This document shows positions 1 through 5,067 of a stretch of 5,067 nt of DNA, piece by piece. The notes under the pieces were generated by a model that did no database searches, was not told the origin of the DNA, and saw only the letters and a list, made by a program, of their open reading frames with translations. Within the stretch, counting starts at the first letter, position 1; each line of letters starts with the position of its first letter. A program made the translations under genes and the position numbers. The stretch lies in the NCBI GenBank assembly GCA_021821425.1, contig JAKACL010000207.1, forward strand, positions 1 to 5,067, read 5' to 3'. This DNA comes from Pseudomonadota bacterium (lineage in GTDB: Bacteria > Pseudomonadota > Gammaproteobacteria > Burkholderiales > Thiobacillaceae).

Positions 1-441
1 GATCTGCCACGCGACAACCTGATTCACCCAACCATGCTTGACCGGATTGAAATGGATGTAATCGACATGCCGCTGCAAGTCTTCGTCGTCCCGTATTTGA
101 TGTTCCCAGAAACGTCGTTGCCAGATTCCGCTTTCGCCTTTGCGCTGTTTGCTCGGGCTGCGGCCGGGATCGGCATGCAGGGCTTGGGAGAATCCCGCCT
201 TGATCCGCTGCCAGCGGCGCGAATAATCGGCATCTCCCGGCGGCAAGCGCCAGACTGCATGAACATGATCGGGAAGCACGCAGATAGCCAGGGTTTCGAA
301 CGGCATGATCCGTATAACCTTGCGATAGGCGGCGCGGAACGCATCGATGTGACGGGTCAACAGCGCCGAGTCCCGGTCAGCGAGATTGATCGTAAAGAAA
401 AAGGTGCCGCCCGGGACAAGCGCGCGTCGGTATCGGGACAT
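1..441 (-). CDS. REP-associated tyrosine transposase (RAYT, IS200/IS605-like Y1 family), 3' end cut by window
   Basis: The minus-strand frame from the ATG at 441 is open for 147 codons to the window edge and starts MSRYRRALVPGGTFFFTINL, the usual N-terminus of proteobacterial RAYTs. The metal-binding HUH motif is at residues 59-61 (in LPDHVH). It is followed by the RAYT-typical PPGDADYSRRWQRIK at about 67-81, GIWQRRFWEHQIRD at about 105-118, and YIHFNPVKHGWV at 128-139, where Y128 is the expected catalytic tyrosine. These enzymes cut and join single-stranded DNA at REP hairpins and are usually single-copy domesticated genes. The family is commonly 150-180 residues, so only a short C-terminal piece should be missing. 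No stop or frameshift is seen. The start has no clear Shine-Dalgarno sequence. Another ATG 7 nt upstream (448) is in a different frame that does not encode the family. REP hairpins of the kind such enzymes act on begin about 100 nt upstream (543-668). Identification is firm; activity is not shown. Confidence 0.93.
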   Translation of the reverse strand, partial: MSRYRRALVPGGTFFFTINLADRDSALLTRHIDAFRAAYRKVIRIMPFETLAICVLPDHVHAVWRLPPGDADYSRRWQRIKAGFSQALHADPGRSPSKQRKGESGIWQRRFWEHQIRDDEDLQRHVDYIHFNPVKHGWVNQVVAWQI

Positions 442-542
442 ACGGCATGGTAGCGATGGATAGCGCAGAGTGGAAAGGGTCCGGCAATCCGTACCGCACC
501 CATGCTCGGCATCTTGCCGGCCGCCCATTCATCGTCCGCACC

Positions 543-668
543 GCGTGGGCTGCGCCCACCCTACGGTCTTCGCAGGGGGTAGGGTGGGTGAAATCCACCG
601 CTGCGCGCCGCTGATTGGTGCTGGTGCCTGGCGTGAGGCTGTACTGCGTGGGCTACGCCCACCCTACG
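543..668. repeat. REP cluster 1: three GTAG-type REP hairpins in alternating orientation
   Basis: Three imperfect palindromes of one family lie here. Unit 1 has GTGGGC-TGC-GCCCAC at 545-559 and reads CCCTAC on its right side, so its GTAG mark is on the minus strand. Unit 2 begins GTAGGGTGGG at 579 on the plus strand and closes with TCCACC at 594-599. Unit 3 has GTGGGC-TAC-GCCCAC at 648-662, again with GTAG on the minus strand. The stems are 6-7 bp with 3-nt loops. The alternating orientation makes this a BIME-like composite. It lies between the glycosyltransferase stop and the RAYT start, where hairpins could stabilise or attenuate the transcript. The rest of the 442-710 gap holds only a short direct repeat (GCATTGC at 676-682 and 687-693) and no gene I can support. 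Confidence 0.9.
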
Positions 669-710
669 AATCTTTGCATTGCGTGCGCATTGCACATCCT
701 ATGCGCTTGT

Positions 711-1844
711 TCACTGGCGGCGGGGTGCTCGCGCCAGTTCCTCATACAGCCCCAGGGTCTGGTCGAGCATCGCCTGCAGCGGGAAAAACATCCCGTCCGG
801 AACCGGTTCCGGTTGTTGCAGCAGTTGTGCGATGCGCTGGCAGGCGTCGTCGATGCGGCCGAGCGGCAACAGCCCAGCAGGGTAAATGGTCCGCAGAATT
901 TCTCCTACGCCGCCGTGGCCGTAGCCTGCTGTCGGCACGCCCAGCCGCAGCGCCTCCAGCGTGGTGCGCCCGAACGACTCGGGCTGGGTGGACAGCGACA
1001 GCACCAGGCTGGACATCGCCAGAATGTTTTTCAGGTCGTCGCGCTGGCCGGTAAAGCTGATGTCGGCCGCCATCCCCATGCTGCGCACGCGATAGCGCAG
1101 CTTTTGCAGATAGCGGTGCTTGGAAGCCGTTGCGCCGCCGACGATCAGGCCATGCACCGGCAGCCCGCGCCGCTTCAGTCGTGCGATCAGTTCGATGAAA
1201 TCCTCGTGGCCCTTGAGCCGGGTGATGCGGCCGGGCAGGGTCAGCAGCAGCGTGTCCGCGGCCTGCGGAAACTGGGCAAAGAAAGCCTGCTGCCATACCG
1301 GGTCGGGTTTCCAGCCGTACGGATACGCCTGGTCGTCGACGCCGCGGTGGATGACCCGGATGCGGTCCGCCGGCGTGTCGGGGTATTCGCGCAGGATGTA
1401 ATCGCGCACCGTGTTGGACACCGCGATCACCCGCTCGCCCTGCGTCATGATGCGGCTGTAGCGGTTGACCCCGTACATGCCGTGCACCGTGGTGACAAAA
1501 CGCGGCCGCGTGGCCGGATGCATGCGGCGCCAGGCCAGCCAGGCGATCCACGCCGGCACGCGCGAACGCGCATGGACGATATCGACCTTCTGCTCCAGCA
1601 GGAATTTCCGCAGCTTGCCGACTAGCCACAGCGTCCTGAACGATTTGGTGCCGATCGGCCAGGTGTGGTGTTCTGCGCCGCACTGGTCCAGCGGCGCGAC
1701 CAGCCGTCCGCCCGCCGAGATAACCAGCGCGCGGTGGCCGTGCTCGACCAGCGCCTGGGCCACTTCGAGCGTGCCGCGTTCGACTCCGCCCGATTCCAGC
1801 GCGGGCACCAGTTGCAGGACGGTCAGTTTTTTGTTTTCAGCCAT
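711..1844 (-). CDS. GT4-family (GT-B fold) glycosyltransferase, probably for LPS/surface polysaccharide
   Basis: The product is 377 residues, a usual length for GT4 enzymes, which transfer a sugar from a nucleotide-sugar donor with retention of configuration. The N-terminal acceptor-side Rossmann domain opens with LTVLQLVPALESGGVERGTL (7-26). The donor-binding half includes LPGRITRLKGHEDFIELI (203-220), SFTGQRDDLKNILAMSSLVL (263-282) and the E-x7-E motif E289...E297 in ESFGRTTLEALRLGVP, followed by the glycine-rich GYGHGGVGEIL. No signal peptide or membrane span is seen, so it is expected to act on the cytoplasmic face of the inner membrane. I chose the ATG at 1844 because the frame open upstream to 1922 only translates repeat DNA. 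A GGAG lies 15 nt upstream, further than ideal, which would fit former translational coupling to the upstream gene. It follows the ELM1-like gene on the same strand. The sugar and acceptor cannot be read from the sequence. Confidence 0.93.
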   Translation of the reverse strand: MAENKKLTVLQLVPALESGGVERGTLEVAQALVEHGHRALVISAGGRLVAPLDQCGAEHHTWPIGTKSFRTLWLVGKLRKFLLEQKVDIVHARSRVPAWIAWLAWRRMHPATRPRFVTTVHGMYGVNRYSRIMTQGERVIAVSNTVRDYILREYPDTPADRIRVIHRGVDDQAYPYGWKPDPVWQQAFFAQFPQAADTLLLTLPGRITRLKGHEDFIELIARLKRRGLPVHGLIVGGATASKHRYLQKLRYRVRSMGMAADISFTGQRDDLKNILAMSSLVLSLSTQPESFGRTTLEALRLGVPTAGYGHGGVGEILRTIYPAGLLPLGRIDDACQRIAQLLQQPEPVPDGMFFPLQAMLDQTLGLYEELARAPRRQ

Positions 1845-1867
1845 GCGTTTTGATGTGTTCTCCAGCG

Positions 1868-1895
1868 CTGTTCTCCAGCCATCCAAGAATCCAGC
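1868..1895 (-). repeat. Direct-repeat copy of the 3' end of the ELM1-like gene
   Basis: This 28-nt stretch matches 2124-2151 at 25 of 28 positions without gaps. The other copy is the last codons of the ELM1-like gene. Read on the minus strand in the matching frame, it encodes WILGWLENS where the real gene ends WILEWLKNR-stop. The copy lacks that stop: its frame runs on through SAGEHIKTHG and ends at a TGA (1837-1839) that overlaps the ATG of the glycosyltransferase. It directly borders REP cluster 2. Overlapping its edge is a small tandem duplication, TGTTCTCCAGC at 1856-1866 and again at 1869-1879. Confidence 0.75.
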
Positions 1896-1897
1896 GC

Positions 1898-2087
1898 GTA
1901 GGGTGGGTGCAACCCACCACAACGCACCCGTCAGCCGCCAATATGCAAACCGCGTTCCGCGTGGGCTGCGCCCACCCTACGAACTTTCGCACCGAGTAGG
2001 GTGGGTGAAACCCACCGTTGCGCGCCGTTGATCGGCGCTGGGGCCCGGCGTGGGGCTGCACCGCGTGGGCTGCGCCCACCCTGCCAA
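1898..2087. repeat. REP cluster 2: four REP hairpins in alternating orientation
   Basis: Four units of the same family as cluster 1 lie here. Unit 1 begins GTAG at 1898 with a perfect 7-bp stem, GGTGGGT (1902-1908) and ACCCACC (1912-1918). Unit 2 has GTGGGC-TGC-GCCCAC at 1961-1975 with GTAG on the minus strand. Unit 3 begins GTAG at 1996 with stem 2000-2006 and 2010-2016. Unit 4 has GTGGGC-TGC-GCCCAC at 2065-2079, but its foot reads GCAG rather than GTAG on the minus strand. The stretch 1996-2087 aligns without gaps to 579-670 of cluster 1 (about 79 of 92 identical by eye), including the non-palindromic DNA between hairpins. The cluster fills most of the 275-nt gap between the ELM1-like and glycosyltransferase genes, and no gene is seen in it. 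Confidence 0.9.
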
Positions 2088-2119
2088 GCCGCCTCGCCGC
2101 CCTATGGGACAATCCCGGT

Positions 2120-3061
2120 TTATCTGTTCTTCAGCCATTCTAGAATCCAGCCCGCACAGCGGTCAGCCTCGGCCAGCGGCTGCAGGTTGGGGTGCAGCGT
2201 GCCGTGGGCGCACCAGCTGACGAAGCGGGTGATGCGCTGCGCATCGGCGAGTTCTGAAATCGCCCAGCCGACGCGGCTTTTCGGGTTGACCGGCAGATCG
2301 AATACGCCGACTTCGGCGCCCGCGGTCAAGGCTTCGTACACCATCGAGGCGCTGTCGGGCGTCACCCATGCCGTGCCGCAACGGGCCAGTTGCGCGGGCA
2401 GCCACTCGGGCGAGGTGGCGGTGTGGGGCGTCACGTTCAGGTTGGGAAAAGGCGGCAACGCCCCCAGAAAATCCGCCGGCGTGCGGCGCGAGGTCGTCAG
2501 CGTCCATTGCGTGTCGGGTGTGCGCGCGAGGATGCTCTTGATCTGCAGCTGGATCGCGTCGCTGTCCCAGTCGAAATGCTTCGATTCGCCGCCCACCAGG
2601 ATCAGGCCAAGGCTCGAATCGTGGGCCGCGGTTGGGCGGATGCGGTTCAGCGCCCCTTCGGTCACCAGCGTATGCCTATCCTCTGCGACACCATCGTGAC
2701 GCGGCACCACGCACAGGTCGAAGCAGCGCCGCGGCAGGCTGGGTTTCATCAGCACCACCGCGCGGCCGCCGCGCGCGCGCCGCGCGGCCAGCAGCGTGAG
2801 GTGGGTGGCGTGGCCGGTGCCCACGATCAGGTCGGGCGCGGGCAGGGCGGATCCGGGAACGCGTTTCAGCAGCAGCGCCAGAAGGGCGCGCCAGGCTGGT
2901 AGCGCGGGCAAGGTGTGAAGCGTGACGGGGGTGGCGCGCGCCAGCGCCTCGGCGAGGCCAAGCGACTGGTTCAGGTGGCCGGGCTTGCCGTCGCTGACGA
3001 GCCAGACCACCCGCGGCGCGGCGGCGCGGCCGGACTCGGGCAGGAGCGCGTCCGGCATCAT
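2120..3061 (-). CDS. ELM1/DUF1022-family protein, putative nucleotide-sugar glycosyltransferase
   Basis: The product is 313 residues, normal for the bacterial family named after plant mitochondrial fission factor ELM1 (COG3660 type). The family hallmark VWLVSDGKPGHLNQSLGLAE is at 19-38. Further family features are DLIVGTGHATHLTLLAARR (77-95), VVLMKPSLPRRCFDLCVVPRHD (102-123), LILVGGESKHFDWD (153-166) and WVTPDSASMVYEALTAG (232-248). The fold resembles GT-B enzymes, and bacterial members usually sit among LPS or capsule genes, so surface-glycan synthesis is inferred but not proven. Two adjacent ATG codons (3061 and 3058) are possible starts, with AGG directly before them and no well-spaced Shine-Dalgarno. 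Longer in-frame forms to 3235 would add about 58 residues unlike the family. It lies 181 nt downstream of thiO and upstream of the glycosyltransferase on the same strand. Its last codons are duplicated on the far side of REP cluster 2. Confidence 0.9.
   Translation of the reverse strand: MMPDALLPESGRAAAPRVVWLVSDGKPGHLNQSLGLAEALARATPVTLHTLPALPAWRALLALLLKRVPGSALPAPDLIVGTGHATHLTLLAARRARGGRAVVLMKPSLPRRCFDLCVVPRHDGVAEDRHTLVTEGALNRIRPTAAHDSSLGLILVGGESKHFDWDSDAIQLQIKSILARTPDTQWTLTTSRRTPADFLGALPPFPNLNVTPHTATSPEWLPAQLARCGTAWVTPDSASMVYEALTAGAEVGVFDLPVNPKSRVGWAISELADAQRITRFVSWCAHGTLHPNLQPLAEADRCAGWILEWLKNR
2124..2151 (-). repeat. Second arm of the 28-bp direct repeat (inside the 3' end of the ELM1-like gene)
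   Basis: This is the coding copy of the repeat at 1868-1895, with three mismatches in 28. It encodes the C-terminal WILEWLKNR and ends just before the TAA at 2120-2122. The identity stops on both sides within a few bases, and the two arms bracket REP cluster 2 at 1898-2087. Confidence 0.75.
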
Positions 3062-3159
3062 CCTGGCGGCAGCCGTGTAGCAATGCGTTCGCCACGAGAC
3101 CGTGCACTGAATCGCACCGGGTCTTGATCGGCGGTCGCTGAAAGAAAAATGCGTGTCAT
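3058..3159 (-). other. Possible small upstream ORF (33 codons) overlapping the start of the ELM1-like gene
   Basis: In the 181-nt gap between thiO and the ELM1-like gene, a minus-strand ATG at 3159 opens a 33-residue frame starting MTRIFLSATADQDPV. Its TGA (3058-3060) overlaps the paired ATGATG start of the ELM1-like gene. No Shine-Dalgarno sequence precedes it and I recognise no family. The overlap could allow translational coupling, but in GC-rich DNA such a frame may be chance. I see no convincing promoter or terminator in the rest of the gap. Confidence 0.2.
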
Positions 3160-3242
3160 GGTCGCGCAGCTTGGTATGCGAGGTCTGGCGTGTAAACCGT
3201 CCTGTCCTGCCAAGCCGGGTACCGCCAGCCTGCATTGTGCCA

Positions 3243-4370
3243 TCAAGCGCCGTGCCATCCGCGTTCCAGCGCGGCCTGCCAGCGGTAGGGTGCGGCGTCG
3301 ACGGAGGGGGGCCTGCCTTCCATCAGGTCGGCCAGCAGTTCCGCCGCGGCGGGCGCCATCGTCACGCCATACCGGTAGTGGCCGGTGTTGACGAACACAT
3401 TGTCGAAATCGGGGTGACGGTCGATGACCGGGATATTGTCCGGCGAACCGGGACGCAGCCCGGCCCAGTGCTGCACCGGCTGGATCGCCGCCAGCACGGG
3501 CAGCAGCGCAGCCGCATCGGCATGCAGGCGCTGACGCGTGGCGGCGTCGGTTGATTTGTCGAAGCCGGCGTCCTCCAGTGTGCTGCCCGCCAGCACATGG
3601 CCGTCGCGGCGCGGGATCAGGTACAGACCGTCGCAGTACACAATCGTCTCGAGCACGCCCGGCGCCAGCTTGAACAGCAGCATCTGGCCGCGAACCGGGC
3701 GTATGTGCGGCACCGCCGCCAGGCCCGTCAGCCCGGTCCCGGACCAGGCGCCGCTTGCCAGCACCACCCGATCCGCCGGCAAGATGCCGGTTGCCGTCTG
3801 CACCGCCGTCACCCGGCCGCCTTCCGCCCGCACGCCGGTGGCGGGGCGGAGCTCGTGGAGCGTGCCGCCGAGCTGCACCACCGCCGCGCGCAGCGCCGCA
3901 ACCAGCCGCGGGTTGCGCACCTGCGCCACCCCGGGCAGCCACACCGGTGTGCGGGCCGACAGGCCGGGCGGCAGCGACACGGTTTGAGGGCACCCCCGCT
4001 GCGCCGACATGCCATGCGCGGTACACCATGCCAGCGCCTGATCCGGCGCGTCAACATCCAGTGCCAGCATCCCGCAGCGCCAGAATTCGGCATCGCGCCC
4101 GGAGTGCCTCTCGATGTCCGCCACCCAGTCCGCATAGCCCGCCATCGAGCGCAAGGCCAGTACTGCGACCGCCTCGCCATACGCCCACGGCAATAGCGGC
4201 GAAAGGATGCCCCCCCCCGCCCACGACGATTCTCCGCCCGCGGCACCGCGTTCCAGCAGTGCGACGGTATAGCCCCTTTTGAGCAGGATTAGCGCCGTGC
4301 TCAGGCCGGAAATGCCCGCGCCCAGGATGACGACCGAGGATTTCACGCCGGATGCGTCAGCGTCATGCAC
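3243..4370 (-). CDS. thiO: FAD-dependent glycine/D-amino-acid oxidase, ThiO type
   Basis: The product is 375 residues, matching the ThiO/DAO family (about 370). ThiO oxidises glycine with O2 to iminoacetate (dehydroglycine), which feeds thiazole formation in thiamine synthesis. An N-terminal FAD Rossmann motif is clear: VVILGAGISGLSTALILLKR (13-32) with GxGxxG at G17-G19-G22 and the ribose-binding acid E40 in VALLERG. SSWAGGGILSP (48-58) is the flavin-contact loop. The C-terminal half has RPVRGQMLLF (225-234), YLIPRRDGHVLAGST (250-264), HWAGLRPGSPDNIPVI (301-316) and NTGHYRYGVTMAPAAAELLA (328-347). R305 and R333 stand where substrate-binding arginines of glycine oxidase are expected. The start is GTG at 4370; a second GTG at 4346 (GTG AAA TCC TCG) is also credible and closer to the family's usual N-terminus. 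A nine-G run lies in codons 51-54. No TPP riboswitch or other thiamine gene is in the window, so a broader amine-oxidase role remains possible. Confidence 0.9.
   Translation of the reverse strand: MHDADASGVKSSVVILGAGISGLSTALILLKRGYTVALLERGAAGGESSWAGGGILSPLLPWAYGEAVAVLALRSMAGYADWVADIERHSGRDAEFWRCGMLALDVDAPDQALAWCTAHGMSAQRGCPQTVSLPPGLSARTPVWLPGVAQVRNPRLVAALRAAVVQLGGTLHELRPATGVRAEGGRVTAVQTATGILPADRVVLASGAWSGTGLTGLAAVPHIRPVRGQMLLFKLAPGVLETIVYCDGLYLIPRRDGHVLAGSTLEDAGFDKSTDAATRQRLHADAAALLPVLAAIQPVQHWAGLRPGSPDNIPVIDRHPDFDNVFVNTGHYRYGVTMAPAAAELLADLMEGRPPSVDAAPYRWQAALERGWHGA
4210..4218. repeat. Nine-base C/G homopolymer inside thiO
   Basis: An uninterrupted run of nine C on the plus strand (nine G in the coding sense) encodes A51-G52-G53-G54 of the flavin-contact loop. 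Runs of this length are prone to slipped-strand errors. A change of one base would shift the frame about 54 residues into the protein. The frame as given is intact. Confidence 0.85.
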
Positions 4371-4392
4371 CGGCGGCGCCTACGACTAAAGT

Positions 4393-4422
4393 TGTATAGA
4401 TGCGTCCCCGCCAGCGTGCCAA
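4393..4422 (-). promoter_or_regulatory. Candidate sigma-70 promoter for thiO
   Basis: On the minus strand, TTGGCA (4422-4417) and TATACA (4398-4393) resemble -35 and -10 boxes with an 18-nt spacer. Transcription would start near 4386, giving a short leader before either GTG start of thiO. The only other gene bordering this 89-nt region is the divergent fimT, for which I find no comparably good promoter. This is inferred from motif likeness only. Confidence 0.4.
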
Positions 4423-4444
4423 GCTGAACCTCCTGAATACAACG

Positions 4445-4451
4445 AGGGAGG
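4445..4451 (+). promoter_or_regulatory. Strong Shine-Dalgarno site of the pseudopilin gene
   Basis: AGGGAGG sits 8 nt before the ATG at 4460 and fixes that start. An earlier ATG at 4453 lies only 1 nt after the site and opens just a four-codon frame (ATG AAA AAT GGA TAG). Confidence 0.85.
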
Positions 4452-4459
4452 GATGAAAA

Positions 4460-4981
4460 ATGGATAGACGTGGATTCACACTGGTTGAACTGCTGGTTGT
4501 GCTGGCGGTGGGTGCAATTTTATTGACGATTGCCATTCCCGGCTATGCATTTCTGGCAAACACGAGCAGGCTGGCGGCTGCGACCAACGACGTGGTGACG
4601 GCACTCCAGTTGGCGCGTTCCGAAGCGGTCAAGCGCGGCACCCGGGTCACGGTATGCAAGTCGAGCAACCCCATGGCGGCTTCGCCAGCCTGTCACCCTG
4701 CAGCCAGCTGGCAACAGGGCTGGCTGGTGTTCGTCGATGGCGGCGTGCGCGGGGCAATCGATGCAGGCGACACGCTATTGTGGGTGCATGGTCCGCTTGC
4801 GGCAGGTGCAATCACTGCGAGCGGCAGCAACTTCAGTGACTTTATCAGCTATCGCTCCAATGGCGTCAGCCAGGGCTCCCATAACGCCAACGGCAAACTG
4901 CATATTTGCCTGGGAGGCAATCAGCGCGACATCGTTATCAACAATACCGGCCGCGTGCGACTTGAGTCCACCACCTGCTGA
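4460..4981 (+). CDS. fimT: FimT/GspH-family type IV pilus minor pseudopilin
   Basis: The product is a 173-residue prepilin. It starts MDRRG followed by FTLVELLVVLAVGAILLTIA: a five-residue basic leader cut after G5 by prepilin peptidase, N-methylated F6, and the conserved mature +5 glutamate E10. A single hydrophobic helix (about 6-30) anchors it in the inner membrane before assembly. The amphipathic NDVVTALQLARSEAVKRG (43-60), then QQGWLVFVD (85-93), then LHICLGGNQRDIVINNTGRV (147-166) form the usual GspH/FimT-type C-terminal domain. Four cysteines (C66, C78, C150, C173) could form disulfides in the periplasm. FimT/FimU-type minor pilins help prime type IV pili, and some FimT proteins bind DNA during uptake. 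Separating FimT from type II secretion GspH by sequence alone is uncertain, so the symbol is the better guess. It is divergent from thiO, and no companion pilV/pilW/pilX genes are visible because the window ends. Confidence 0.9.
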   Translation: MDRRGFTLVELLVVLAVGAILLTIAIPGYAFLANTSRLAAATNDVVTALQLARSEAVKRGTRVTVCKSSNPMAASPACHPAASWQQGWLVFVDGGVRGAIDAGDTLLWVHGPLAAGAITASGSNFSDFISYRSNGVSQGSHNANGKLHICLGGNQRDIVINNTGRVRLESTTC

Positions 4982-5067
4982 TCGTTCGGAGCATTCAAGT
5001 TGGCCCTGTTCCTGACGTTAATTACCGTGATCTTCTGAACGCAATGGGTAGAGCTGGAGCCGTTCGT
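4982..5067. other. Unassigned 3' intergenic DNA
   Basis: These 86 nt follow the pseudopilin stop. I see no clear hairpin-plus-T terminator, no tRNA and no ribosome-binding site. An ATG at 5044 is open for eight codons to the edge but lacks a Shine-Dalgarno sequence. Two minus-strand frames enter from the right and stop near 5020; either could be the tail of a convergent gene, but the pieces are too short to judge. Confidence 0.5.

Noticed and set aside
24..344. A 106-codon minus-strand frame inside the RAYT region
   Set aside because: The neighbouring frame carries the HUH and YIHFNPVKHG motifs; this one has none.
543..668. CRISPR array
   Set aside because: The repeats are palindromic, alternate in orientation and have conserved, not unique, spacers; this is REP/BIME structure.
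615..1625. A 336-codon plus-strand open frame opposite the glycosyltransferase
   Set aside because: It is an antisense shadow: rich in R, H, Q and A, matches no family I know, and begins in REP DNA. The minus-strand frame has full GT4 motifs.
742..1683. A 313-codon minus-strand frame within the glycosyltransferase
   Set aside because: It is the +1 shadow frame of the GT4 gene, low-complexity R/A/H-rich, with no motifs.
1845..1922. N-terminal extension of the glycosyltransferase to 1922
   Set aside because: The extra 26 residues translate REP DNA and the copied ELM1-like tail; the family N-terminus begins at the ATG at 1844.
3058..4029. A 323-codon minus-strand frame covering most of thiO
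   Set aside because: It is a shadow of thiO in GC-rich DNA. Only its last 33 codons lie outside thiO and are noted separately as a possible small ORF.
4405..4422. Sigma-54 promoter for thiO (TTGGCACG on the minus strand)
   Set aside because: The -24 part fits, but the GC expected at -12 is absent at the required spacing.
4371..4459. TPP riboswitch upstream of thiO
   Set aside because: The region is 89 nt, shared with a divergent gene, and shows none of the conserved THI-box elements.
5044..5067. Start of a further plus-strand gene
   Set aside because: It is only eight codons, has no Shine-Dalgarno sequence, and does not resemble a pilin N-terminus.

Overview
The window looks like chromosomal DNA of a GC-rich Gram-negative proteobacterium, most likely a betaproteobacterium. 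The evidence is the high GC third positions, a type IV pilus FimT/GspH pseudopilin, an ELM1-family protein next to a GT4 glycosyltransferase of the surface-polysaccharide kind, and GTAG-type REP hairpins with a REP-associated tyrosine transposase (RAYT). The species cannot be fixed from the sequence alone.

Layout, left to right. (1) 1-441, minus: a RAYT gene whose 3' end runs off the left edge. (2) 442-710: intergenic DNA with a cluster of three REP hairpins at 543-668. (3) 711-1844, minus: a GT4 glycosyltransferase. (4) 1845-2119: intergenic DNA filled by a second cluster of four REP hairpins (1898-2087), flanked by a 28-bp direct repeat that copies the last codons of the next gene. (5) 2120-3061, minus: an ELM1-family putative glycosyltransferase. 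(6) 3062-3242: a 181-nt gap with no firm gene. (7) 3243-4370, minus: a ThiO-like FAD-dependent glycine/D-amino-acid oxidase. (8) 4371-4459: a short divergent intergenic region. (9) 4460-4981, plus: a FimT/GspH pseudopilin. (10) 4982-5067: 86 nt with nothing I can support.

How the genes relate. thiO, the ELM1-like gene and the glycosyltransferase lie on one strand in that order of transcription. The last two probably act together on an outer-membrane or surface glycan, whereas thiO belongs to thiamine (thiazole) synthesis or amino-acid oxidation and may simply be a neighbour. fimT is divergent and belongs to the type IV pilus/type II secretion pseudopilin world.

The most interesting part is the mobile layer. 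The RAYT gene sits beside REP hairpins that nearly all carry GTAG at the foot of the stem, the mark such transposases are known to recognise. A related REP composite lies between the ELM1-like and glycosyltransferase genes, bordered by a copy of the upstream gene's tail. The reading frame of that copy still ends across the glycosyltransferase start codon, which suggests the two genes once overlapped and were pushed apart. I see no CRISPR array, tRNA, rRNA or defence system. Apart from the REP/RAYT arrangement, nothing here looks like an undescribed system.
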